Shown here piece after piece: positions 9,130 to 17,784 of a stretch of 64,000 bases of DNA. The DNA comes from Rhodopirellula europaea 6C (GTDB lineage: Bacteria > Planctomycetota > Planctomycetia > Pirellulales > Pirellulaceae): NCBI RefSeq assembly GCF_000338295.1, contig NZ_ANMO01000211.1, forward strand, positions 124,001-188,000. Reading direction: 5' to 3'. The notes beneath the pieces were generated by a model, which searched no databases, had not been told where the DNA came from, and was given only the letters and a program-made list of their open reading frames with translations. Made by a program: the position numbers and the translations under genes. Positions within the stretch are counted from its first letter, which is position 1; each line of letters opens with the position of its first letter.

Positions 9130-10248
9130 ATGCACAGCTCGCGAAAACTGTCCGTTCTCTGGTTCATGTCGCTCTTCTGCCTCTGCCTGGCTTTCGCCCC
9201 CGCGTTGTCGGCTGACGACGACAAAAAGCCCGCCGACAAACAGGAAGCCGCCCCGGCCGAAAAAGCGGCCGAGGTGAAGGAGGCCGCAAAGTCGGAGAAA
9301 CCGGCAAAGAAGGAAGCCAAAGAGAAGCCAGAAGCGAAGAAAACGGACGCAAAGAAAGAAGAGAAGAAGCCAGAGGCCAAAAAGGCTGACAAGGCGGAGA
9401 TGAAAGAGGAAAAGAAGGAAGACAAGAAGCCGGAGGAAAAGCCCGTCGTCAAATCGGTCTTCCCCGACAAGGCTCTCGAGTCAGCCGTTCGCGCCGAAGT
9501 TTTCGCGAAACGCCACAACGACGAACCGATCACTGTCGAAGACGTCGCCAAAATCTCTCGCGTTGTCGGGACCGGCAAAGGAATTCAATCGCTCGAAGGA
9601 CTTCAGCACTGCAAGTCCTTGATGCTGATCGACCTCGCTGACAACAAGATCGAAGATCTAACCCCGATTGCGAATTTGAAACGTTTGCAGTCGGTCACTT
9701 TGGCGAACAACAAAATTGCCAGCCTGGATCCTGTCGCCGATTTGGTCGCGATGCAGTTGCTGGATGTTTCCGGCAATGAGCTGACCAGTTTGGATCCGCT
9801 GGCGAAAATGAGCAATTTGCGAACGCTGTATGTCGCGGACAACAAACTCACCAGCCTCGATCCACTGGCTGGCCTGACGAAGATTTGGTCGCTCGATGTC
9901 GCCGGCAACGAACTGACCAGCCTCGATCCCGTTTCAAAGCTGGGTTGGCTAACGACGTTGGAGATTTCCGACAACAAGATTACTTCGCTCGAGCCGCTGA
10001 CGTCGCTCAACGATTTGGACATGTTGATCGCTCCGGGCAACCCAATCGCGAATTTGAAACCACTCGTCGACATGTGTCGGGCGGACGTGGAAGGCGATCG
10101 CCGTTTTGCACCTTATCTGAACATCTACTTCTCGCCCGCCCAAATGACGCATGCGGATTGGTCAGATGACCTCGCCGCATTGAAACAGCTCGGTGTGCGT
10201 TTGCACGAGTACGAACGAAAGAAGTCGGGAGAATCATCGAATCCATGA
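9130..10248 (+). CDS. Secreted leucine-rich repeat protein with Lys/Glu/Ala-rich linker
   Basis: I chose ATG 9130 because a clear signal peptide follows (MHSSRKLSVLWFMSLFCLCL..., cleavage near ALSA at residue 27); frames upstream add only random residues. Residues 29-108 are a charged Lys/Glu/Ala/Pro linker with repeated KKxEAK-like units. From about residue 157 to 325 there are seven leucine-rich repeats of 22 residues, of the form L..LDLADNKIEDLTPIANL, resembling the SDS22/internalin type. No C-terminal membrane anchor is seen. The stop overlaps the start of the kinase gene (ATGA), so the two are translationally coupled. A periplasmic or surface protein-binding role is inferred. Confidence 0.82.
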   Translation: MHSSRKLSVLWFMSLFCLCLAFAPALSADDDKKPADKQEAAPAEKAAEVKEAAKSEKPAKKEAKEKPEAKKTDAKKEEKKPEAKKADKAEMKEEKKEDKKPEEKPVVKSVFPDKALESAVRAEVFAKRHNDEPITVEDVAKISRVVGTGKGIQSLEGLQHCKSLMLIDLADNKIEDLTPIANLKRLQSVTLANNKIASLDPVADLVAMQLLDVSGNELTSLDPLAKMSNLRTLYVADNKLTSLDPLAGLTKIWSLDVAGNELTSLDPVSKLGWLTTLEISDNKITSLEPLTSLNDLDMLIAPGNPIANLKPLVDMCRADVEGDRRFAPYLNIYFSPAQMTHADWSDDLAALKQLGVRLHEYERKKSGESSNP

Positions 10249-11753
10249 GTGCTCCGACTGTCGAAGAATTCATCCAGCGTGCGGTAGCGGTTGGCATTGC
10301 CGAGCGGCGAGAGATTGATCGCGCGCTGTCGGAACTTGGGGCTGAAGAACGGCAACTCAACGACGTTATTGAATTGTTGCAACGCCACGGCATTCTGACC
10401 ACGCTGCAATGCGAGAAGCTAAGTCGCGGCGACAAGGGCGGCTACTTCTACGGCGACTACAAGGTTCAGTATTTGATCGGTGCTGGTACGTTCGCTCGCG
10501 TGTATCGCGCCGAAAAAGGCGACGAGGTTTTCGCGGTCAAAGTGCTTCGCAAACGTTTCCGCGATGAACCGAAGGAAATGGAGCAATTCCTTCGCGAAGG
10601 CCGCATGGGTCTGAAGCTGAAACACCCAAACATCGTTCGCATTCTGGATGTTGTCCCTGACGTTCGAAACCCTTTCTTGGTGATGGAATTCGTCGAAGGG
10701 CAAACGCTGCGTGAGCTGGTTCGCATTCGCAAGCAACTGCCGCTCGAGCTGTCGCTGAAGTTGACGATGGAAATTGCCGCTGGGTTGGCACACGCTGCCG
10801 GTCTTGGGATTTCGCACCGTGACTTGAAGCTGTCCAACGTGCTGATTTCATCTGGAGGGACCGCGAAGCTGGTTGACTTTGGTTTGGCCGCTTTGGCCGA
10901 CCGCAACAACCCCGAACAAGTCGCCGATTGCCCCAACGCTCGTGCGATCGACTACGCCGCATTGGAACGAGGCACCAACGTTCGCAAGGATGACCCTCGC
11001 AGTGACGTCTTTTTTACCGGCAACATGCTGTATCACATGTTGGCGGGGACACCGGCACTAACGGAAACGCGAGACCGTTTGGCACGTCTGAACGTCTCTC
11101 GTTTTCAAGAAATCAAACCGATCACCGAGCATGTGCCTGATTGCCCAGGGATCGTCAGCCAATTGCTGATGAAAATTCTGGCGTACGATCCGACGAAACG
11201 GATCCAGTCCGCTTCGGCATTGCGAGTCGAAGTCGAACGCGTGTTGGAAACGTTGAAAAGAGGGCCGGTCGAACGTCAGGTTCACGACACCAGTGGAACG
11301 GTCAATGCCGCCGATGTCGGTGACGATCAGGTGGTCACCAACGAAGGTGAAGGTTACGTTGTGATGTTGGTGGAATCCAAGGCGAATCTGCAAAACGCGG
11401 TTCGCGAACGATTGAAAGCCCGCGGCTACCGCGTGTTGATCATCGCTGATCCGCGACGCGCACTGGCTCGATTCGAGGACGACATCGAGAATCCGGCGGA
11501 TTGTGTGATCTTTGGTGCAGCCGAACTTGGCAACGACGCCTTGGAGGCCTACAACCAATTCGTCACCGACGAAAAGACAGCTGAAATTCCCGCGGTCTTG
11601 CTGGTCGATCAACGCCAAGGACACATCATCAGCCGCGCAAAACGCGGCCCCAATCGCGTGCTGCTTCCCCTGCCGCTGCGAGTCAAGCAACTTCGAGTTG
11701 CGTTGATGCAGTTGCTGGCAAACATCGAAAAGCGTACCCCGGGAATGTTCTGA
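10245..11753 (+). CDS. Ser/Thr protein kinase with C-terminal degenerate receiver domain
   Basis: This 502-residue protein has an N-terminal helical segment (1-65), then a Hanks-type kinase domain (about 72-335): glycine loop YLIGAGTFARVY, Lys99, Glu118, HRDLKLSN at 191-198 with catalytic Asp193, and DFG at 211-213. Residues 371-495 fold like a response-regulator receiver (YVVMLVESKANLQNAV..., then DCVIFGAAELG), but the acidic pocket reads VES and the phosphoacceptor position is Gly424, so it should not accept phosphate. No membrane segment is visible, unlike many bacterial Hanks kinases. Its start codon overlaps the stop of the secreted LRR gene, which suggests they belong to one pathway. 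Substrates are unknown. Confidence 0.9.
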   Translation: MSAPTVEEFIQRAVAVGIAERREIDRALSELGAEERQLNDVIELLQRHGILTTLQCEKLSRGDKGGYFYGDYKVQYLIGAGTFARVYRAEKGDEVFAVKVLRKRFRDEPKEMEQFLREGRMGLKLKHPNIVRILDVVPDVRNPFLVMEFVEGQTLRELVRIRKQLPLELSLKLTMEIAAGLAHAAGLGISHRDLKLSNVLISSGGTAKLVDFGLAALADRNNPEQVADCPNARAIDYAALERGTNVRKDDPRSDVFFTGNMLYHMLAGTPALTETRDRLARLNVSRFQEIKPITEHVPDCPGIVSQLLMKILAYDPTKRIQSASALRVEVERVLETLKRGPVERQVHDTSGTVNAADVGDDQVVTNEGEGYVVMLVESKANLQNAVRERLKARGYRVLIIADPRRALARFEDDIENPADCVIFGAAELGNDALEAYNQFVTDEKTAEIPAVLLVDQRQGHIISRAKRGPNRVLLPLPLRVKQLRVALMQLLANIEKRTPGMF

Positions 11754-11808
11754 GCCGTCTGCTCGGACGTCTTCTTCCCAACACGCGACAGATGGATTGA
11801 ATCTCGAG

Positions 11809-12627
11809 ATGCAACTCACCGGATTGACGGTCATTGGCGGCGGGCAAATGGCTCGCGCTCTCGTTGGCGGAATGCTCGAAAGCGGGTGTCTCCAGGCGAG
11901 TGAACTGACGATTGTTCACAAAACCAAGTCGACCGGAGAATGGTGGTCGTCGAAGTACAGCGAATGCACCACGACCACCGATACCGTTGAGGCGGTTGCC
12001 GGTGCCAAAGTCGTGATGCTGGCCGTCAAACCGCACATCATTGCTGAAGTCTTGTCGGTCAAGAACGACGCCGGGAAGTCGGCGGATTGGTCGGGGCGCT
12101 TGATCGTCTCAATCGCTGCGGGAATCGGTTTGGACAAACTCACCGCGGGAGTCGGCCACGATCGAGTTGTTCGCGTGATGCCGAACACGCCCAGTCTGGT
12201 TGGCGAAGGCGCCAGCGGCTTTTGCGTCAGCGACGGTGTGGGTGACGATGACGTGCAGTTGATCGAAACGATGCTCAGTAGCGTCGGGATTGCGTCGCAA
12301 GTCACCGAACCTCAAATGAATGCGGTCACCGGAGTCAGTGGCTCAGGACCGGCCTACGTGTTCCTCATCATCGAAGCTTTGGCGGATGGCGGCGTCGCGG
12401 CGGGTTTGCCTCGCGCGACCGCATTGCAGTTGGCGACTCAAACGGTTCTGGGGGCCGCGAAAATGGTTCGCGAAACTGGCGAGCATCCCGGCGTCCTGAA
12501 AGACAACGTCTGCAGCCCCGGCGGAACGACCATTGCCGCGATGAGCACCCTGGAACAGAATGCGGTTCGAGGGGCAATGATTCAGGCTGTTCAAGCGTCA
12601 GCGAATCGTAGCCGTGAACTCGCCTAA
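11809..12627 (+). CDS. proC: Pyrroline-5-carboxylate reductase
   Basis: The enzyme makes L-proline from 1-pyrroline-5-carboxylate using NAD(P)H. The 272-residue protein starts at ATG 11809, in good register with family members; an upstream TTG at 11797 is less likely. It has the Rossmann motif LTVIGGGQMARALVGGML at the N-terminus, MPNTPSLVGEGASG in the middle and the ProC signature SGSGPAYVFLIIEALADGGVAAGLPR near residues 178-203, ending with NVCSPGGTT. Length matches the family. It follows the kinase gene by 55 bases and may be read with it, but no functional link is evident. Confidence 0.95.
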   Translation: MQLTGLTVIGGGQMARALVGGMLESGCLQASELTIVHKTKSTGEWWSSKYSECTTTTDTVEAVAGAKVVMLAVKPHIIAEVLSVKNDAGKSADWSGRLIVSIAAGIGLDKLTAGVGHDRVVRVMPNTPSLVGEGASGFCVSDGVGDDDVQLIETMLSSVGIASQVTEPQMNAVTGVSGSGPAYVFLIIEALADGGVAAGLPRATALQLATQTVLGAAKMVRETGEHPGVLKDNVCSPGGTTIAAMSTLEQNAVRGAMIQAVQASANRSRELA

Positions 12628-12803
12628 TGGCTTTATCGCTGCGACCACGCGAAACTGACTGTGGTGCCGGCTTAATTGTCGGAACATTCCGAAGGCGTGC
12701 GCGAATGCCGTGTATTTCGATGCCTCACTAGCGAAGTTGGCCGAATCGACTGACTCACCAATTCAACGACTACCTCTTTCACATCTTGCCCAGGGACACC
12801 GCG

Positions 12804-13043
12804 ATGGTTTCTCCGATCGTCAAAGTTGATGACAAACACTTGCCACTTTACCGAGTCGTTTGGATTGCGGATCTGCCGCACTTCTGTGGCGAAGAAGACT
12901 GCCAACGCGAAGGCTACTACGAGATCCGTTTGGACGTCGAAGATTCGGTGTGGACCAGTTCCGCGGAACGCGATGAGGTGCTGGAAGCTCTCAACCGTTG
13001 GTGCGGCGACCCTCGAGACGATCCTGACGAACGTCCTTTCTGA
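12804..13043 (+). CDS. Small conserved-looking protein of unknown function (79 aa)
   Basis: The start at ATG 12804 gives MVSPIVKVDDKHLPLYRVVW; an in-frame ATG at 12786 would add six residues. The protein is small, acidic and soluble, with cysteines at CGEEDC and one in NRWCGD, which could bind a metal. Composition (few rare residues, alternating hydrophobic strands then a helix) is that of a real gene, and the frame stays open over its full length between two recognised genes. I do not recognise a family. It is convergent with the zinc-finger membrane protein, with a hairpin between them. Confidence 0.6.
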   Translation: MVSPIVKVDDKHLPLYRVVWIADLPHFCGEEDCQREGYYEIRLDVEDSVWTSSAERDEVLEALNRWCGDPRDDPDERPF

Positions 13044-13119
13044 ATTCGGGGCTGCTTCGAAGAAGGCAACCAAGAAAAATTGAGAGTAGCCTGATCAGCC
13101 ATCTGAGCGTTCGCTTCGC

Positions 13120-13158
13120 TCGTTCGATTCATTGGGGCTTCCAATTTGAATCGAACGA
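13120..13158. terminator. Hairpin between convergent genes, possible bidirectional terminator
   Basis: Twelve bases at 13120-13131 pair with 13147-13158, and an inner TTGG/CCAA stem extends the hairpin after a two-base bulge. It lies between the stops of two convergent genes. Neither side has a T-tract, so termination is inferred from position and stem strength only. Confidence 0.45.
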
Positions 13159-13196
13159 AGTCTCAACGATTACCGTGGGCTGATCGCGGATCTTGC

Positions 13197-14882
13197 TCAA
13201 CCGCCAGCGTTGCGGGCACGTTCGGCTTCGCGAACTTCGTCGATATCGTTCTGCTTCGGAGCATCATTGACGGACTGGCCAATCGCTTTGGCCAATCGTC
13301 CCAGCATCGCAAAGTAGATGAAGGCTCCCGCTGTGGCCGTGAAGATGCAAACGGCTGCCGCAGCGACCGGTGCAAACAAACTGGCAACGAAAAATGTCAG
13401 GAACGTTCCGAAGAAGATCAGTGCTGCGGACAGATAGAAACCGCCCCAGGCCTCTTCGCAACGCGTCACACTGCGGCCCACTTCGGGCGAGAACGGGACG
13501 AACATGTTTTGCATGTCCAACATCGATAGCAGAACAAACGGAAACAGCAGAAACACCGACAACATGACCAAGCACACTGTCGCTAGGTTTTGTCCAAACG
13601 CCAGCGTGCCGATGATCCATCCCGGGCCGCCCGTCAATCCAACGGCGGCAAAACAGAACGCGGTCGGGGCGAGCCACTCGAGCGGTTCCAGAGTCAATGG
13701 CCAATCGGAAACGGTCTCTTCGTCATTGCTGACGGATTGCAGGATGGCAAAACCGCATGCCAGCACCATGGCTCCGTAGACGAGCCCCGCGGGAAACAAA
13801 AACTTCAAGGCCGCATCGAATCCGGACCCGATGGCGACTGCCGCGACAACCGACGCAATCGATGAAAGAATCAGCCAGTGAACCGCAACGGTGAACTGAC
13901 CAAAGACGCCAAAGGTTGACTTGGCCCAGTCCGAAATCTTTGGCACATCTAAATCGGGGGCGGGCTCTTCTTCTTCGACTTTCGCGGCTTGAGCCAACAG
14001 CTCCTGCGCGGACTTGCGGAATGGATCGGCGGGGCGATCGCTCTGTGTCACTGCCGTTTCATTGAACTGGAACGACTGGGCGCGATCCATGTCGATCACG
14101 ACCTTCTTCTTCTTGCGAGGAGCCGGTGGCACCTTGATGGACTTGTGGCAATCGTGGCATCGAATCTGTTTGCCCGACTGCGCCGCGGTCACGTTCATCA
14201 TGGTCGCGCAGACGGGGCAACGCACCCGAAAGTGCTCTTCGTATTCGACGTTGTGCGCGACCGGTTCGTCGGATGCTGGCGGCTTGGGTTTGCTCGCAGC
14301 GGCAGCCAAAGCGGCGGCCTGGGAAAACAACGGATCAACCATCGAATCCTTGGCCGGAGGAACAGCCGAGTCAACTGGACTGGCTGATTCTTCCATCGCG
14401 TCGAAGTTGAACGGGTCGTCGGGATCGTCAAATGCATCGGCGGAGGTCGCCGGTTCGCCGCGATTGGTTCCCGTCCCAAGATCTTGGATGTTGTCGAACC
14501 CAAATGGATCGTCGTCATCCGACGAGGCTTCTGCATCAAGCGGCGGCAGATCCATGTCGAACATGTCGCCGTCGGAGTCTGCTGGATTCTTGGCTGACGT
14601 GTCCGAACCTGTATTGGTCGAGCCACTGGTTGTGGCCGGCTTGGGCGTGACCGCGGGAGAAATATTCGCGGGTGCCACTGAGGTTGGCTTTGGCTTGGCG
14701 GCCGGCTTTTCCGGCGGATCGCTCAGCACCAACCAATCGTCATCGTCGTTGGTGGTGCTGGCGGAAACCCCGGGGACCAAGAACGTATCCTGGCACTTCG
14801 GGCAAATCACGCGAGTCCCGCCGGCATCGTCGCTCACAGCGACGGCCGCGAAACATCGCGGGCATTGCACCGATTGTGTCAT
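13197..14882 (-). CDS. MJ0042-type zinc-finger, multi-pass membrane protein
   Basis: This 561-residue protein begins with a zinc ribbon of the MJ0042 type: CPRC at 7-10 and CPKC at 27-30. A long acidic low-complexity region (about 45-190) rich in Asp, Pro, Ala and Ser follows. A second CPVC...CHDC ribbon lies near residues 235-265, followed by a basic KKKK patch. The C-terminal 215 residues hold about five to six hydrophobic segments (for example HWLILSSIASVVAAVAIGSG). This layout is widespread in planctomycetes but has no assigned function. The gene lies 6 bases after frr on the same strand, so it may be the last gene of the pyrH-frr transcript. Confidence 0.8.
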   Translation of the reverse strand: MTQSVQCPRCFAAVAVSDDAGGTRVICPKCQDTFLVPGVSASTTNDDDDWLVLSDPPEKPAAKPKPTSVAPANISPAVTPKPATTSGSTNTGSDTSAKNPADSDGDMFDMDLPPLDAEASSDDDDPFGFDNIQDLGTGTNRGEPATSADAFDDPDDPFNFDAMEESASPVDSAVPPAKDSMVDPLFSQAAALAAAASKPKPPASDEPVAHNVEYEEHFRVRCPVCATMMNVTAAQSGKQIRCHDCHKSIKVPPAPRKKKKVVIDMDRAQSFQFNETAVTQSDRPADPFRKSAQELLAQAAKVEEEEPAPDLDVPKISDWAKSTFGVFGQFTVAVHWLILSSIASVVAAVAIGSGFDAALKFLFPAGLVYGAMVLACGFAILQSVSNDEETVSDWPLTLEPLEWLAPTAFCFAAVGLTGGPGWIIGTLAFGQNLATVCLVMLSVFLLFPFVLLSMLDMQNMFVPFSPEVGRSVTRCEEAWGGFYLSAALIFFGTFLTFFVASLFAPVAAAAVCIFTATAGAFIYFAMLGRLAKAIGQSVNDAPKQNDIDEVREAERARNAGG

Positions 14883-14888
14883 CGAGGA

Positions 14889-15449
14889 TCAGTCCTCCAT
14901 CACTTCCGCTTCGCGAGCTTTGGCGGATTCATTGACGTTTGTTTCAGCCTTCTTGGTCAACTCTTGCACTTGATCTTTGGTCTTGTCGCGATCGTCTTCC
15001 GTCATCTCTTTGTCCTTCTCTGCCGTGTCAGCGGCTTTGTTGGCATCGCGACGGATGTTGCGAATCGAAACCTTGGCTTCTTCGGCCAATTCCTTGATTC
15101 GTGAAACCATCTTTTTGCGAACTTCGCCGGACAGCGGAGGTACGTTCAGTCGAATGACTCGGCCATCGTTTTGTGGATTCAATCCCAAGTCACCGGCGAC
15201 AATCGCCTTTTCGATATCTTTGATTGTCGTTGCGTCGTACGGGCGAATCAAGATTTGTTGTGGCTCGGGCGTGCCGATGCTGGCCAATTGTTTCAGCGGT
15301 GTCAGCGAACCGTAGACCTCAACCTTGATCGAATCGACCAAACCTGGGTTGGCTCGTCCTGTGCGAATCCCCGACAAATTGTTTTGCAACACCGAAACGG
15401 CTTTGTCCATTCGCTCTTCGGCGTCCATCAATATCTCGTCGCTCGTCAT
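14889..15449 (-). CDS. frr: Ribosome-recycling factor
   Basis: RRF splits post-termination ribosomes together with EF-G. The 186-residue protein starts at ATG 15449 (MTSDEILMDAEERMDKAV), giving the usual length of about 185; a longer frame to 15491 overruns the spacer after pyrH. Diagnostic segments are NLSGIRTGRANPGLVD, YGSLTPLKQLA, PEPQQILIRPYD and LGLNPQNDGRVIRLNVPPLSGEVRKK (split here only by description). It sits 42 bases downstream of pyrH on the same strand, the classic pyrH-frr order. AGGAT lies a few bases before the ATG. Confidence 0.97.
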   Translation of the reverse strand: MTSDEILMDAEERMDKAVSVLQNNLSGIRTGRANPGLVDSIKVEVYGSLTPLKQLASIGTPEPQQILIRPYDATTIKDIEKAIVAGDLGLNPQNDGRVIRLNVPPLSGEVRKKMVSRIKELAEEAKVSIRNIRRDANKAADTAEKDKEMTEDDRDKTKDQVQELTKKAETNVNESAKAREAEVMED

Positions 15450-15491
15450 TGTGTCATCCTGGGATTGAGGAGGGGGAAAGGCTGTTTGCAA

Positions 15492-16301
15492 TCAACGATG
15501 GTTGGTTTGCGTGTCTTGTGGGTCACCGATCCAGGTTCCCACAGATTCGCCGCGGACGGCACGCACAATGTTGCCATCCTGCTTGAAATTAAACACCAAG
15601 ATCGGCTTGCGATGTTCGTTGCACAACGCGATTGCGGTGGCATCCATCACTCGCAGCTTCTTTTGGATCACTTCGTTGTAGCTGAGTTGTTCGTACAAAA
15701 CCGCATGTGGGTTCTTTTCTGGATCGTCGCTGTAGACGCCGTCCACGCGGGTCGCTTTCAAAATCACGTCGGCTTCGATCTCGAGTGCTCGTTGAGCCGC
15801 GGCGGTATCAGTCGTTACAAACGGACTTCCGATTCCTCCGGAAAGGATGATCACGCGGCCTTTTTCGAGATGACGGATGGCGCGGCGCCGGATGAATTGT
15901 TCGGCCACGCGGTCGACGGGCAACGCACTCATCACTCGAGTCTGCAACCCGATCGAATCGAGAGCGTCTTGCAGAGCCAGCGAGTTGATGACCGTGGCCA
16001 GCATACCCATGTAGTGAGCCGTGGCTTCTTGGACGGATGCATTGGCACCGGAAAACGATGCGCCTCGCAGGATATTGCCACCGCCGTTGACGATTGCAAT
16101 TTGACAGCCGGATTCGTGGGCGGATTTGATCTGCTTCGCAATCGCCAGCAGTTCATTGTCGCTGATTCCTCGCTTGCCAGATTCAGCGAGGCTTTCGCCG
16201 CTGAGTTTCAAAATCACGCGGCGATAACGTAAATCGCCTTCCGGTTGACTCGATGGGGCAATGTCGGGCATCTCGGCGTCAGGTCGGGTCAGAGGGAGCA
16301 A
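15492..16301 (-). CDS. pyrH: Uridylate kinase (UMP kinase)
   Basis: UMP kinase phosphorylates UMP to UDP in pyrimidine nucleotide synthesis. The 269-residue protein has a 25-residue N-terminal extension before the usual start ([20 protein letters not shown]). The amino-acid kinase fold is shown by [52 protein letters not shown] and [16 protein letters not shown], all in register with bacterial PyrH. It heads the pyrH-frr pair. The upstream 270 bases up to the divergent gene at 16574 should carry its promoter. Confidence 0.97.
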   Translation of the reverse strand: MLPLTRPDAEMPDIAPSSQPEGDLRYRRVILKLSGESLAESGKRGISDNELLAIAKQIKSAHESGCQIAIVNGGGNILRGASFSGANASVQEATAHYMGMLATVINSLALQDALDSIGLQTRVMSALPVDRVAEQFIRRRAIRHLEKGRVIILSGGIGSPFVTTDTAAAQRALEIEADVILKATRVDGVYSDDPEKNPHAVLYEQLSYNEVIQKKLRVMDATAIALCNEHRKPILVFNFKQDGNIVRAVRGESVGTWIGDPQDTQTNHR

Positions 16302-16573
16302 AAAGAAGAGCGGATCGCCGCGTCACAGCGCGGGTTTCGCAAGCAAACGTGGCTCGTAAAACGGTAACGATTTCCGCGTGTTTGCGAAACCAGACACGAA
16401 TCTCCGTGTTTTTGTTTCGCCAACACGATCCTTCGCTACAGACCGCCCCTGTAGATGGGGATCAATTGTGCTTTTCCGCTCCCTTCCCTCGATTCTTGAC
16501 CTAGGGTTGTGGTGAGAGGTCTCTCGAAAACGTGTGCAAGACACGCTCGTTACCCGTGTGAGGATCCAAATTG

Positions 16574-16924
16574 ATGCCGTTGCCACCTCCAACCCAAACT
16601 AGCCAGACGACACCTGTGACCGTGATTCCGCCCCGTCGGAACCGGCAGGAGTCCGCTGCGCGATCGGAAACCACGGAATCGCGTTCAACCGAGCGAGAAG
16701 TTCGCCAAGACCGCCGTCGCAACCGAGACGCGTCCAAGGGCGGGTACGCTCGCGAACGTAGGCAATTTGGAAGTTCGCACGCGGATTTGTCGGAAGATGG
16801 TTGTGAATTGGCTGCCGCCATCGATCGCTACAAGATGCAACATCATCGTCGGTACATTACTTGTGATGAGATGCTGATCGTGATGCGAGAATTGGGCTAC
16901 TCGAAGTCTCAGACTTCCTCCTGA
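16574..16924 (+). CDS. Small basic protein of unknown function (116 aa)
   Basis: The start at ATG 16574 follows a TTG in the same frame. The N-terminal two thirds is rich in Pro, Arg, Glu and Ser and probably disordered. The last 40 residues (ELAAAIDRYKMQHHRRYITC, then DEMLIVMRELGYSK) look like a short folded helical module. I have a memory of similar AIDRYK...ITCDEML...LGY tails in planctomycete hypotheticals, without a named family. There is no signal peptide. It is divergent from pyrH and stands alone. A nucleic-acid-binding or ribosome-linked role would fit the charge but is only a guess. Confidence 0.6.
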   Translation: MPLPPPTQTSQTTPVTVIPPRRNRQESAARSETTESRSTEREVRQDRRRNRDASKGGYARERRQFGSSHADLSEDGCELAAAIDRYKMQHHRRYITCDEMLIVMRELGYSKSQTSS

Positions 16925-17784
16925 CGTTCATTCGTCCATGAAACGTGCTCGTAGCGACACATCGACTCTTGGTTTGCCCTTCTTCCTTCAGGGCCGATCA
17001 TCCATTCGAAAATGGATCGAGTTTCTTGGCCGGTTTGTTTGTTGACTGAATCGACCTTGAACGATCTCGACGAGTCATTCGATCTCGAGGTTTCGATCTG
17101 GATAGTCCTTGAATCGGAACCGGCCGAGTGTGCGGCCCTCACGCAATTTTGCGGGCTCAGTTCGCAGGCATGCGGCGGCATCTTGAACCCATGCCGTCCG
17201 ATCAAACGTTGCTGCGGGGCAGATGCGGTGCCAGGGTGATCGTCGGCTCACTCTGATCGATCGTTGCTGTTCCTTGTTGGAGCGAAACGCAGCACTCTGT
17301 TGAGATCGCCGCCAACAGTCTGCAGCTCTCCATGGATCGCACATGCAATCAATCGGCTCGATTGCAACTCTAGATGCTGGTGATCAAACTGGCACGCGTA
17401 CATGCAAGCGGCATTGTATAGAACAGACGTGAGTGTCCCAATCGATTGCTTCTTGAGCACTTACCGAGAAATCAAGTCGCAATCCCCGGCCAGAACACTC
17501 CGATCGTTCATTTGATTTTCGCGAAACGTTCACCTGCAAATCGTTTCGTATATCCAAGAGCAATCTTTGCCATTCAATTCGCTGAGACTGGTGGAAGAAA
17601 ATATCAAAACCAAGTCGACTCAATGTTGTTGACGACTACATGCAGCGTGGTTAGGCGGATAAGCTGGTGAGACGGAGGTGCCCATCTGGCTTGCTGTTTT
17701 AAGACGCGAGGCGTTTGAGGCCCTGTCTCTGCTACTCAGCACTGCATTTCGCAACATTGCTCCCTCTGACTAGGACCTATTCAA
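16925..17784. other. 860-base stretch without a supported gene
   Basis: All reading frames here are short, lack plausible starts or have compositions that look random on both strands. I found no tRNA-like fold, array or strong terminator. The last part should contain the promoter of the sulfatase gene at 17785. It may include decayed coding sequence or an unrecognised small RNA. Confidence 0.45.

Noticed and set aside
14014-14973. 319-residue open frame on the plus strand
   Set aside because: Antisense to the zinc-finger membrane protein; composition mirrors the codon bias of that gene.
15171-16232. 353-residue open frame on the plus strand
   Set aside because: It is the antisense shadow of pyrH and frr, both firmly identified.
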